A stretch of 64,000 nt of DNA. Source: Roseobacter insulae. GTDB lineage: Bacteria > Pseudomonadota > Alphaproteobacteria > Rhodobacterales > Rhodobacteraceae. The stretch spans positions 845,501 to 909,500 of the forward strand of contig NZ_JAHXDN010000001.1 of NCBI RefSeq assembly GCF_019375555.1, in the 5' to 3' direction. The stretch's first letter is position 1. The number at the start of each line of letters is the position of its first letter. A program made the position numbers and the translations under genes. The notes under the pieces were generated by a model. That model was not told where the DNA came from. It was given only the letters and a program-made list of their open reading frames with translations, and did no database searches. Shown piece by piece: positions 52,624-60,988 of this stretch.

Positions 52624-53862
52624 ATGGGTACGCCCGTTACAATCATCGGTGCCGGGATTGTCGGTATCTGTTGCGCCTTGTCTTTGCAGGCGCGTGGCAT
52701 GCAGGTGCGCCTGATAGATCGCGGAGCACCGGGCCAGGAGACATCTTTCGGCAATGCTGGTGTCGTGTCCCCGTGGTCGATCATCCCGCAAGCGGTCCCG
52801 GGCATCTGGAAGAGCATCCCCGGCATGTTGTTTGATCCGTCGGGCCCTCTGTCAGTGCGCGCGGGCATCTGGCCCAAGCTGGTTCCCTGGGGTTTGCGGT
52901 TCCTCGCCAGTTCCGGCGAACGCACAACGCGGCGTACGGCAGATGCAATGGAGATTCTATGCAACCCATCGATACGCCTGTTTCGGCACCATCTCGAAGG
53001 GACCGGGCATGAAGACTTGCTGACCGACAGCTGTTACGTGCACGCATTTCGCAATGCCGCCAAGGCCAGCCTGTCCGATCTGGGGTATGTCATCCGGCAG
53101 GAAAAAGGCGCCGATCTGGAACTGGTCGGGTCAGACGCCCTGCACAGAATGGAACCGGCGCTGTCGCGTGATTTTCAGGCCGCCATCGTGATCAAGGGGC
53201 AGGCGCGGGCGCGGGCCCCCGGACGCATGGCGCAGGTGTTGGCGGAAAAGGTCATCGCGCAGGGGGGGGAGTTCGTACAGGCGAACATCACGGCGCTGGA
53301 ACGCACCGAAGAACCTGGTTGGGTCTTGCGCACCTCCGGGGTGGATATCAGTGCCCAGAAAATCGTTCTGGCTGCGGGCGTCTGGAGCGCGGATTTGCTG
53401 ATGTCAGCGGGCATCTCTGTCCCGCTTCTCGCGGAGCGAGGCTACCATGTGGAATTTCCGCACGCCGCGATTGAACTCAGGAATTCAGTCATGGACGTGG
53501 ATGCGAAGGTCGTGGCCAGCAGCATGGAAGATGGCGTCCGGGTTGCGGGGACGTCGGAATTCGCGGCGATTGATGCGCCGCCCAACCCGCGCAAAAAGAA
53601 GTTGCTGACCCGTCAAGCCCGCGCGATGTTTCCCGGGTTGGATGGCGCAGGGGCGCGGTTCTGGATGGGCCGCCGCCCGTCCTTTCCCGACAGCCTCCCG
53701 GCACTGGGAGAAATCCGTCAGGCCCAAGGTCTCTTCGCAGCTTTCGGGCATTCCCACTATGGCCTGATGATGGCACCAAAAACCGGGGAGCTGGTTGCCG
53801 ATATCATCGTCGGCACCAAACCAAACCTGGACCTCAGCGCGCTTGATCCGCAGCGCTTCTGA
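52624..53862 (+). CDS. FAD-dependent D-amino-acid dehydrogenase-like (DadA family)
   Basis: A 412-aa DAO-fold protein: FAD motif VTIIGAGIVGICCALSLQARG (about residues 4-24), SFGNAGVVSPWSIIPQA near residues 42-58, typical of DadA, and a C-terminal FAFGHSHYGLMMAPKTGELVAD-like end. It would oxidise a D-amino acid to the 2-oxoacid, releasing ammonia and passing electrons to the respiratory chain. The ATG starts 4 bases after the permease stop. Substrate unknown. Confidence 0.9.
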   Translation: MGTPVTIIGAGIVGICCALSLQARGMQVRLIDRGAPGQETSFGNAGVVSPWSIIPQAVPGIWKSIPGMLFDPSGPLSVRAGIWPKLVPWGLRFLASSGERTTRRTADAMEILCNPSIRLFRHHLEGTGHEDLLTDSCYVHAFRNAAKASLSDLGYVIRQEKGADLELVGSDALHRMEPALSRDFQAAIVIKGQARARAPGRMAQVLAEKVIAQGGEFVQANITALERTEEPGWVLRTSGVDISAQKIVLAAGVWSADLLMSAGISVPLLAERGYHVEFPHAAIELRNSVMDVDAKVVASSMEDGVRVAGTSEFAAIDAPPNPRKKKLLTRQARAMFPGLDGAGARFWMGRRPSFPDSLPALGEIRQAQGLFAAFGHSHYGLMMAPKTGELVADIIVGTKPNLDLSALDPQRF

Positions 53863-53887
53863 TCCACCGGAAAGACAGGAAAACGTG

Positions 53888-54625
53888 ATGATGACATATG
53901 CCGGCGGCCAGAACATCTGTGGTGCAACTATTGGTGTTCTGTGCCTGGAAAGCTACTTTCCGAAACCACCCGGCCACATCAAGAACCCCTCAGCTCTGCC
54001 CTTCCCGGTGCTTTATGAGATGATCGACGGCGTGAACGTGCCCGATCTGTTGCAGAACCCCTCGCGGGACATGCTGGAACCCTTTCTGGCAGGTGCGAGA
54101 CGACTTGAACGTGAAGGCGTGCGCGCCATTACGGGAAGCTGTGGATTTTTAGCGCTGTTTCAGAAAGAGCTGAGCGCCGCGGTCGATGTGCCGGTGTTCT
54201 CGTCCAGTCTTGTGCAGGTGCCGCTGGCCTTTCAATTGGCCGGTGGGGTCGCCCCCGTTGGTATCCTGACGGCCGATGCAAGCGCGCTGACAGACAGGCA
54301 TATGGCAGCCGTGGGTGCAGGCGGCGTGCCGGTGGTGGTTGAGGGGTTGGAGAACACGCAGGAATTCGCCGCCGTCATTTTGCGAAACGAGCGGCATTGC
54401 CTTGATCTGGAGAAGGTCGAACACGAGGTTTTGCATGCTGTCCGAGCGTTGCAAAAGCGATCGCCGGACCTCAGGTCGCTGGTGCTGGAATGCACAGACT
54501 TGCCGCCCTACGCGGAGCGTATTCAGAAAGAGCTGAAGATGCCGGTTTTCGATCTCACGACGCTGGCGACAATGGTACACAGCGTTGTCGCCCGGCAAGG
54601 CTACAGGGGCATCATGCCGTGGTAG
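53888..54625 (+). CDS. Asp/Glu racemase superfamily protein
   Basis: A 245-aa protein with two candidate catalytic Cys: C85 in ITGSCGFLAL and C202 in LECTDLPPYA, spaced as in Asp/Glu and hydantoin racemases. The ATG at 53888 has AGGA 7 bases upstream; the frame is open earlier but overlaps dadA. As the last gene of the TRAP operon it may convert the L- to the D-form for the DadA-like enzyme. A second, different superfamily member lies at 41485. Confidence 0.82.
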   Translation: MMTYAGGQNICGATIGVLCLESYFPKPPGHIKNPSALPFPVLYEMIDGVNVPDLLQNPSRDMLEPFLAGARRLEREGVRAITGSCGFLALFQKELSAAVDVPVFSSSLVQVPLAFQLAGGVAPVGILTADASALTDRHMAAVGAGGVPVVVEGLENTQEFAAVILRNERHCLDLEKVEHEVLHAVRALQKRSPDLRSLVLECTDLPPYAERIQKELKMPVFDLTTLATMVHSVVARQGYRGIMPW

Positions 54626-54667
54626 GCGCGCCCGAAGGCGGGCAGCGCGGCCCTGCGGAAGACGCAA

Positions 54668-54699
54668 AAACGCGCCACGCATGGTGTCGTGGCGCGTTT
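54668..54699. terminator. Bidirectional terminator hairpin
   Basis: A perfect 12-bp stem, AAACGCGCCACG with CGTGGCGCGTTT, and an 8-base loop. It separates the convergent racemase-like gene (plus) and the repeat protein gene (minus) and can work both ways, with A/T runs on both sides. Confidence 0.85.
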
Positions 54700-54719
54700 A
54701 GGGTGAGTGCCGGTCGGGA

Positions 54720-56759
54720 TTAACCGGGTTGGAAACAGAAGGCCAAGGGATAGGCCACGCGGCGCGTGGATGATCCAAAGGTGTTGTTGGGCGCGTTGAA
54801 CGAGCCAACGACCGTGCGGTCCCATGCCGTTACTTCTACAGCATAGCCACATTCGATCGGGGGTTGCCCGCCGGTTGCGGCGATGTGGGCCTGCGTGATG
54901 TTGAACTCCGACAGCAGCACGTTCGTCGCATTCCCCGGAACCGTGCCTCCAAGGCTGATCTCTGCCCGGTCAGATCCGTTGTTGTCGAACACCGCATCCA
55001 GAGGCTGCACAACGCCACCGCCATCGCGGTCCGTCGGGGCGATGGTCTGCCATCCAACGACATTGCCACCTGTCCAGCGCAGGGTGTACCGCCAGAAATG
55101 CTGATCGCGCGCCCGCCCCAGAAGATCGAGGATCACATCGCTTGATCCCGCTGTAACGTCACAGTCGCTGACAACGGCGTCTGATCCCGAAGCGACACCA
55201 AGCGTCATCGACACATCACCCGTCAGGGGCATGTCCTTGCTCGCGGGCAATGCGTAATTGTTGTTGTCGATGCGCACGGTTTTCGGCGCTGAGACCGAGA
55301 AGGGCACGGCGCTGCCGACCTCGCGCATGACAAGCCGGAACCGGACAGTAACCGGCGGGTCGCCCGCTTCCACACCCGTCGCAAGAGCACTTGAGTTCCA
55401 GACGGCGAGGCTTGCGTCTTCGCCGCATTCATCGAAACGGCGGTAGTCCGCAAGATTGAACCAGCCATTGCTGTCGGGCTGGTAAAGCTGGCGGGGGTTG
55501 CTGACCGAGGGGACGCAGTCAATGATCGCGCTTGGGTTTCCGTCAAGCTGCCTGCGCCAGTTGGTCGGCACAGCCAGAGTGTTCGGATCGCCAAGTGCCG
55601 GAAAACCAGCGCCATCATCAAGCTCCACGCGGAATTCGTACTGCGGCAGGATCGGGCATTCCAGCCATGTTGGCATGGCGCCCTGAATACGAAGCGACCC
55701 GCCAAACGGGCGGTCACTCAGGCCCGACGTGTGCGCCAGACCACCGGCGATGTTTGTGATGTCGATGTTGCTGATGCGGGTAATCGAGGGGGCGCCGCAG
55801 GCAATCTCGCCCGCTGTCTGATGCAGGGCGTCAAGGCCGAGATCGAAGCTTGCGGGTAACAGAGACTTCAACAGGACCTCGTTGCGAAACCGCAAGGTCG
55901 GGCCCGGCTGAAGCGCATCGCCATCCGTGTAGATACCGTCGGCCCGCATGTCGATTTCGGTCGACATCAACTCCGATGGTCCTCCGGTCTGCGGGTCCAC
56001 GCCGAAGGTATAGGCATCCAGTCCGAAATCGACGCCTTTCGACGGGATACCTGCGGGTAATGACGGCAGCAGCGTCTGATTGGATCTGAAAATCGCACCG
56101 GTTGACACGGACAGAAGATCACCGTCGATAAATCGCGGGCTCTTTACCGAGGGGGCCGTGCCTTCGGTCGAAAACAAGATATCCAGCTCGAATGCGCTCA
56201 GCAGTTCCAGAATGATCTGGGGTTGCTGTTCAAGTTCACGACGGCTGACGCCGCCAAGCTTTTCGATGAATTCGCGCCATCCTTCTGGTCGTCCCAGCAG
56301 GCTGACCGCATCCAGACCGATATCGTGACGCAAATCAAACCGCTGTGTCAGCGCGGAATTGGGAATGACGAGCCCGGTTGTGAAGATCAGATCGCCCGCT
56401 TTGAACTGATCGTTGGGATCGTCAAGCTCTGTCGAAAAGGCAAGGATTTCACGTTCACGATCTAAGGCGGCGACGGCATCAAGCCCAAAATCCACCTCGG
56501 GTATGTCGAAGCGCTGCAGCAACTCCCGGTTTCGACGGCAGATCGTCGTTGTGCTGCCATTGAAAGCCAGCAGGTCACCATCTGAAACGATGGGGTTGCC
56601 ATCGGGGCCTTCGGCCTGTTGCATCGTGAAATCTTCGGACGTTGACAGCAGCAGGCCTTCGCAGCCAGCCCCCTGCGCGTGGGCCTGTGTGACGTTGGTG
56701 AAAGAAAGCGAAAGGCATAGCAGTATCGGTGGCGCAAAACGCCTTGAAAAAATATTCAT
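54720..56759 (-). CDS. Exported repeat protein of unknown function
   Basis: No known family recognised. The 679-aa product has a Sec signal peptide (cleavage near residue 29, AHAQ). Residues 39-312 hold four degenerate repeats of 45-57 residues, each with an STE-like start, a DGDLL-like block (60-64, 121-125, 212-216, 279-283) and a GLDA block (92-95, 148-151, 246-249, 308-311). The remainder is beta-rich with several Cys. The ATG at 56759 (MNIFSRRF) is preferred as it begins the signal peptide. It is isolated, convergent with the TRAP operon, and lies just upstream of the AT-rich start of the amino-sugar locus. Confidence 0.8.
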   Translation of the reverse strand: MNIFSRRFAPPILLCLSLSFTNVTQAHAQGAGCEGLLLSTSEDFTMQQAEGPDGNPIVSDGDLLAFNGSTTTICRRNRELLQRFDIPEVDFGLDAVAALDREREILAFSTELDDPNDQFKAGDLIFTTGLVIPNSALTQRFDLRHDIGLDAVSLLGRPEGWREFIEKLGGVSRRELEQQPQIILELLSAFELDILFSTEGTAPSVKSPRFIDGDLLSVSTGAIFRSNQTLLPSLPAGIPSKGVDFGLDAYTFGVDPQTGGPSELMSTEIDMRADGIYTDGDALQPGPTLRFRNEVLLKSLLPASFDLGLDALHQTAGEIACGAPSITRISNIDITNIAGGLAHTSGLSDRPFGGSLRIQGAMPTWLECPILPQYEFRVELDDGAGFPALGDPNTLAVPTNWRRQLDGNPSAIIDCVPSVSNPRQLYQPDSNGWFNLADYRRFDECGEDASLAVWNSSALATGVEAGDPPVTVRFRLVMREVGSAVPFSVSAPKTVRIDNNNYALPASKDMPLTGDVSMTLGVASGSDAVVSDCDVTAGSSDVILDLLGRARDQHFWRYTLRWTGGNVVGWQTIAPTDRDGGGVVQPLDAVFDNNGSDRAEISLGGTVPGNATNVLLSEFNITQAHIAATGGQPPIECGYAVEVTAWDRTVVGSFNAPNNTFGSSTRRVAYPLAFCFQPG

Positions 56760-56967
56760 AACTAAAACTCCGAACAATAATAACTTTGTAGAAAAGTGGT
56801 CCTTTTCTATCACAGATTGAACTTTTTTTCAATGTTGTGTCGGACTGAATTGCGGGGTGACCGGTAGCGAAGCCGCCGGGCCTGCCCGTATCTCCGCGAT
56901 GCAAGCTTGCGGGCAGGAACGATGCAATCGGAGCCTTCGAAGTGGCATCCGGCAGCATAATGGCTTT

Positions 56968-58146
56968 TCAGGGCGCCGCCGGTGTTGATATCGCCTGTAT
57001 CGCCTGAACCTCGGACAGTCTTTGAGGGTGCAGTGTTCCCGGGTCAAAATACAGCAGCCTATCGAGATTACTGGAGAGCCGGCCAAGCTCTCCTCGCTCC
57101 CTCAGCAGCTCGGCGGGCGTGGATGTGGCGCGCGTGAATGCCACTCCGGGGTCTTCGCCGACCTCTTCGATCAGGACAGATATCGCCCGGGCCATATCCA
57201 GATCCGCACCTGCGAGAGTACCATCCGCCAATGTCAGCCGATGCGCGTTTCGAAACACATCCCGGCCGTTGAGCGTGAAGCTTTCGATATCTGATCCGGC
57301 GGTCGCCATTGCATCCGTTACCAGAAATATCCGATCAGAAGGCGATTTCGCTGCGAGGGCGTTTCGCATCGTCGCGGGGTGTACGTGGATGCCATCTGCA
57401 ATCAGCCCCGCATAGACGTCATCGCGCGCCAGAGCCGCACCGACCAGCCCCGGTTCGCGGTTCCCCATCTGGCTCATGGCATTGAAGAGATGCGTGACAC
57501 ATGACGCTCCTGCGTCGAAGGCAGCCATGCATGTGTCGTGATCGGCATCCGTGTGGCCAAGCGAAACGATCACCCCGGCGTCTGTCAGGGTTGTTATCTG
57601 GGACAAGCTTGTGCTTTCCGGGGCTACCGTCACCATCACGTTCGGAAGCCTGTCGCCCGCGTGCAACAGCAGCCGCAGGTCGTCTTCCTCCATGGGGCGG
57701 ATCAGGTCGGGGTCATGCGCGCCCTTGCGCGTAACGGACAGATGCGGGCCTTCGAGGTGGATGCCTGCGATGCCGTCAACCCGCTGCGCGATCGCCTGTT
57801 CTACCGCGGTGATGGCCGCGCGGGTCCGATCAGGCGTATCGGTGATCAGGGTCGGCAATATGGCCACTGTTCCCTTACCGGTGTGCGCGCGGGCAATTGT
57901 TGCCAGTGTATCGACGGACTGATTGTCATTGAACATGATGCCACCGCCGCCATTGACCTGCAGATCGACAAACCCGGGTACGATCACGCCGCCGTCAAAC
58001 TTGTGAATGTCGCAGTCCGGCGGCAGTTCGTGATGCAGAGGCAGAGCGACCTGCCCATCCTGCAGCACCGCCAGCGCGCGGTTTTCATGAAGCGTATGTC
58101 CGTCATGAATCTGGGCGCCAGCGTAGGCTTTCACGATCTTCGTCAT
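56968..58146 (-). CDS. nagA: N-acetylglucosamine-6-phosphate deacetylase NagA
   Basis: A 392-aa amidohydrolase. Metal-site residues: Glu in GIHLEGPHLS (about residue 132), His in SLGHTDADHD (about residue 197), His in VTHLFNAMSQ (about residue 218); the catalytic Asp is in LVTDAMATAG. The DLQVNGGGG segment has Q-x-N in place of H-x-H, as in the one-metal E. coli type. It removes acetate from GlcNAc-6-P. Its start overlaps the SIS-domain gene (ATGA). Confidence 0.96.
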   Translation of the reverse strand: MTKIVKAYAGAQIHDGHTLHENRALAVLQDGQVALPLHHELPPDCDIHKFDGGVIVPGFVDLQVNGGGGIMFNDNQSVDTLATIARAHTGKGTVAILPTLITDTPDRTRAAITAVEQAIAQRVDGIAGIHLEGPHLSVTRKGAHDPDLIRPMEEDDLRLLLHAGDRLPNVMVTVAPESTSLSQITTLTDAGVIVSLGHTDADHDTCMAAFDAGASCVTHLFNAMSQMGNREPGLVGAALARDDVYAGLIADGIHVHPATMRNALAAKSPSDRIFLVTDAMATAGSDIESFTLNGRDVFRNAHRLTLADGTLAGADLDMARAISVLIEEVGEDPGVAFTRATSTPAELLRERGELGRLSSNLDRLLYFDPGTLHPQRLSEVQAIQAISTPAAP

Positions 58147-59174
58147 ACCGTTTCGGTGACCTTCTTGAGGTGGCGCGGTGCATCGGGGTTGATCCCCCGC
58201 GCAGCAGCCACGCGTTCAACCATCGCGTAAAAGCTGGTGATCATGGAAATCGGATCGGTCAGCGGGTGATCTGTCCGCACGGTCTCCAGTGACCGGGCCT
58301 GGGTGACATGCGCGGTGGTGGCAAAAACACTTGCGCCCTTGCGGGCCAGTTCATCAGCGACGCCGGCAAGGGCGGATTCAGCCTCATCCTGCGCGGCAAG
58401 CGCGATCACCGGAAAGCCTCCGTCCACGATAGACACCGGGCCGTGCAGAACTTCTGCGGACGAGTAGGATTCAGCGTGTAGCTGGCAGGTTTCCTTGAAC
58501 TTGAGCGCGGCCTCGCTGGATACCGCATAGGCGGGGCCGCGGCCCAGGCAAAAGACCGAGTTTCGGTCACCAAGCGCGCTCCGCGCCTCTGGCCAGTCGA
58601 GTTGCACCGCTTTTTCCAGTTTCGCGGGAAGGTCATGGATGGCCGCGCGCAGCTTCATGTCTTCGGCCCACTCCGACAACAGCCAAATCCCGGCCACGGC
58701 GGAGTTCACGAAGGTCTTGGTGGCAGCGACACTCAGTTCCGGACCTGCATGCAGGTTCAATGCGTGATCGGACACCTCGGCAAGCGGGCTGTCAGGATGA
58801 TTGGTCAGCGCGATGGACAGCGCGCCTCCGGCCCGTGCCATGCGCGCCATCTCCACGATGTCGGGGCTTTTGCCGGATTGGGAAACCGACAGGCACGCGC
58901 TGCCTTCAAGGTTCAGCTGCCGCTTGTAAATCGACGCGATCGAGGGCCCGATGGAGGAAATGGGTGTCCCTGTCAGCAGCTCGGATGCGTATTTGAGGTA
59001 TGTCGCCACGTGATCGGACGATCCGCGTGCCACGCTGATCATATATCCCGGGTTCTGGTGGCGCAGGGCGTTGGCTGCCCGCGCAATATCATCTGCCCCG
59101 TTCCGTAATAATCGCTCAACCGCAACAGGGATTTCGAGCACTTCCCGACGCATTTGGGTTTCGGGTTTTGACAT
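58143..59174 (-). CDS. SIS-domain amino-sugar-phosphate deaminase/isomerase (NagB-II / GlmS C-terminal-like)
   Basis: A 343-aa protein made of two SIS domains, as in the isomerase half of GlmS but without the glutaminase domain: SVARGSSDHVATYLKY near residue 50, SVSQSGKSPDIVEMAR near residue 98, ATKTFVNSAVA, and the C-terminal DAPRHLKKVTETV with the ring-closing Lys region. Such stand-alone proteins deaminate glucosamine-6-P to fructose-6-P (NagB-II). Its place between nagA and a GntR gene supports that. Confidence 0.9.
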   Translation of the reverse strand: MSKPETQMRREVLEIPVAVERLLRNGADDIARAANALRHQNPGYMISVARGSSDHVATYLKYASELLTGTPISSIGPSIASIYKRQLNLEGSACLSVSQSGKSPDIVEMARMARAGGALSIALTNHPDSPLAEVSDHALNLHAGPELSVAATKTFVNSAVAGIWLLSEWAEDMKLRAAIHDLPAKLEKAVQLDWPEARSALGDRNSVFCLGRGPAYAVSSEAALKFKETCQLHAESYSSAEVLHGPVSIVDGGFPVIALAAQDEAESALAGVADELARKGASVFATTAHVTQARSLETVRTDHPLTDPISMITSFYAMVERVAAARGINPDAPRHLKKVTETV

Positions 59175-59183
59175 GTGGCAGGC

Positions 59184-59942
59184 CTATTCTTTCGCAAGGC
59201 GAAGCTCGGCTACAAAGTTGTAGGCATCTCCGCGATAGATGGATTGGGTGAATTCGACGACGCGCCCGTCCGCCAGGTAGGAGGTGCGCTCGATCCGCAG
59301 GCCTGCCTCTCCGGGTGTCACGTCAAGCAGGTCGGCATTCTCCTCGGCAAGGTTAACGGCAGAGATCTTTTGCAGCGCGCGAACCGGTCGCAGACCCGCG
59401 TCCTCCAGCACTTCGTAGAGCGACGTTTCGACCAGCAGCGGGTTGGGCAGCATATCCGTCGACAGCGATGCCCGCTCGATGGCCATGGGTTTGTCATCGG
59501 CTGTTCTGAGGCGCGCAATGCGCGAGACAGAAGCATCCGGCGACAGAGCAAGCGCCAGAACTTCGTCCGGCGATGGCATGAAGACGCCACGCTCCAACCA
59601 GATGCTGGACGATGCCATTCCGCGTCTGGACATATCCTCGCTGAACGAGGTCAATCGCGACAGTGACTGTTCGATCCTAGGGGTGTCTGACGCCACAAAC
59701 GAACCCGATCCCTGCTTTTGCACGATGACTCCGTCTTCTGCCAGGGCCTGGATCGCTTTGCGTACCGTGACGCGCGACAGGTTCGTGATGGCAGCGAGTT
59801 CGCGCTCCGGAGGCAGTGAGCTGCCGGCTTTCAGAATGCCCAGATCAACGCCTTCGCTCAGCCGTTGGCGCAGTTGCAGATAGCGTGGCCCTCCATCGCT
59901 TTGCAGCCAGCCATTCGGCGACAAAAAGTCGGGAATACTCAC
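59184..59942 (-). CDS. GntR/HutC-family transcriptional regulator (UTRA domain)
   Basis: A 252-aa repressor: winged HTH at about residues 20-85 (LPPERELAAITNLSRVTVRK and DGVIVQKQGSGSFV) and a UTRA sensor domain (about residues 105-245, with RIARLRTADDKPMAIERAS). The GTG at 59942 overlaps the kinase stop (GTGA) and has GGAGGGGG 5 bases upstream. UTRA regulators of this kind sense phosphorylated amino sugars. The paired operators at 60837 and 60946 are its likely targets. Confidence 0.93.
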   Translation of the reverse strand: MSIPDFLSPNGWLQSDGGPRYLQLRQRLSEGVDLGILKAGSSLPPERELAAITNLSRVTVRKAIQALAEDGVIVQKQGSGSFVASDTPRIEQSLSRLTSFSEDMSRRGMASSSIWLERGVFMPSPDEVLALALSPDASVSRIARLRTADDKPMAIERASLSTDMLPNPLLVETSLYEVLEDAGLRPVRALQKISAVNLAEENADLLDVTPGEAGLRIERTSYLADGRVVEFTQSIYRGDAYNFVAELRLAKE

Positions 59943-60835
59943 AGCACCCCCTCCCGCGTTTCCGAGGCGGCCTTCTGTGCCAGTTGGAAAGCGCCGTCCA
60001 GCGCCGTGCCGCGCGATGATACCCGGCCGGTAAGGTGTTCTGTTGGTAGAAATGTCTCGTAATACGGTCCAACGCCTCCGGCCAGACACAGCGTATCTCC
60101 AGGCTGAAACTTTAAGGCGTCAAGGTAGCGCACAAAATGCTCGGCCCCGCGTTTCATGACCGACATCCCCCATGCATCGCCGGTAAGGGCGGCGGAGATG
60201 ATTTCCGGTGCGAAGGTTCCGTAATCACCGGGCTTGGCGGTCATGCTGAAGGACACGATTGCGTTTGGATCGCCGCCGAATTTCGCAAAGAGCGATCTGG
60301 TCAGATCAGTGTGATCCGCGATCTTGTCGTGGCACAGCAAAACACGCTCCAGTGACGCGTGCGCCAACCACGCGCCAGACCCCTTGTCAGCGAGGTGAAA
60401 GCCCCACCCACCCACAAAGCTGACGTCGCCCGCGACGCAGGAGGCCGCGATCGTCCCCGTACCTACAGAGAGCAAAAACCCGTCGTGGCAACCCAGCGCG
60501 CCCCGGACCGCCGTGGGGCGATCATCTGTCACGATGCATTTCTTGAAGGGCAGGGCCGCAGCGATACGGGCGGAATCCGCGGGTGTCATCACGCCGGCAA
60601 GACCCACATGCGCCACCGCCTCTGTCAGAAGGTGTTCGGGAACGCTTGCCTGCGCCGCAGCATTCCGGGTTGCGGATATGACGCTGGCGATTGCCCGCTC
60701 AGGATCTGTTGCCGCATTTGCCCGCCCGCCATCTGCCTTTGCGATAATTCCGTCCGACAGCGTTCCAACTGCGACCCGGCACCCCGTGCCGCCGCCATCA
60801 ACACCAATCAGAAAAGTGGAAGCCGAATGAGACAT
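59939..60835 (-). CDS. BadF/BadG-type amino-sugar kinase (GlcNAc kinase-like)
   Basis: A 298-aa actin-fold kinase: LIGVDGGGTGCRVAVG at residues 9-24 (phosphate 1), LLSVGTGTIAA (phosphate 2), and GGWGFHLADKGSGAWLAH near residue 142, followed by LAGGVGPYYE (adenosine). Close relatives are eukaryotic-like N-acetylglucosamine kinases. It would phosphorylate incoming GlcNAc or MurNAc for NagA/MurQ. Its ribosome site AAAGG falls inside the operator-like repeat immediately upstream. First gene of the minus-strand operon. Confidence 0.9.
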   Translation of the reverse strand: MSHSASTFLIGVDGGGTGCRVAVGTLSDGIIAKADGGRANAATDPERAIASVISATRNAAAQASVPEHLLTEAVAHVGLAGVMTPADSARIAAALPFKKCIVTDDRPTAVRGALGCHDGFLLSVGTGTIAASCVAGDVSFVGGWGFHLADKGSGAWLAHASLERVLLCHDKIADHTDLTRSLFAKFGGDPNAIVSFSMTAKPGDYGTFAPEIISAALTGDAWGMSVMKRGAEHFVRYLDALKFQPGDTLCLAGGVGPYYETFLPTEHLTGRVSSRGTALDGAFQLAQKAASETREGVL

Positions 60836-60836
60836 A

Positions 60837-60858
60837 TAATACCTTTATAATACCTTTT
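60837..60858 (-). promoter_or_regulatory. Operator-like tandem repeat in front of the kinase operon
   Basis: On the minus strand this is AAAAGGTATT followed by AT and AAAGGTATTA: two copies of AAAGGTATT spaced 11 bases apart, one helical turn. It begins 2 bases from the kinase ATG and contains its ribosome site, so a bound repressor would also mask translation start. The element at 60946-60967 is 20 of 22 identical and inverted. Probable GntR target. Confidence 0.7.
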
Positions 60859-60945
60859 TGCAAAAAGAAAGACCTTTTCGGCGATATATATGCGAATTGG
60901 TTCTTACGCCTAGCTATTTCTGGAGGAAAGATAATAATGGTAGAC

Positions 60946-60967
60946 AAAAGGTATTTAAAAGGTATTA
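60946..60967 (+). promoter_or_regulatory. Operator-like tandem repeat in front of murQ
   Basis: AAAAGGTATT, TA, AAAGGTATTA: the same two half-sites at 11-base spacing as the element at 60837-60858, in the opposite direction, 22 bases before the murQ ATG. A separate ribosome site (GAGGGGAG) follows it. Together the two sites bracket the divergent promoters. Confidence 0.7.
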
Positions 60968-60988
60968 GATTGAAGAGGGGAGATTCGT

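Noticed and set aside
57940-57975. NagA appears to lack the H-x-H metal motif (it has Q-x-N)
   Set aside because: The E. coli-type one-metal NagA enzymes also have Q-x-N there, and the remaining ligands and catalytic Asp are present, so this is ordinary.
60837-60967. Possible short CRISPR-like repeats
   Set aside because: Only two units in each of two inverted clusters, 9-10 bases long, with no spacers; an operator explains them better.
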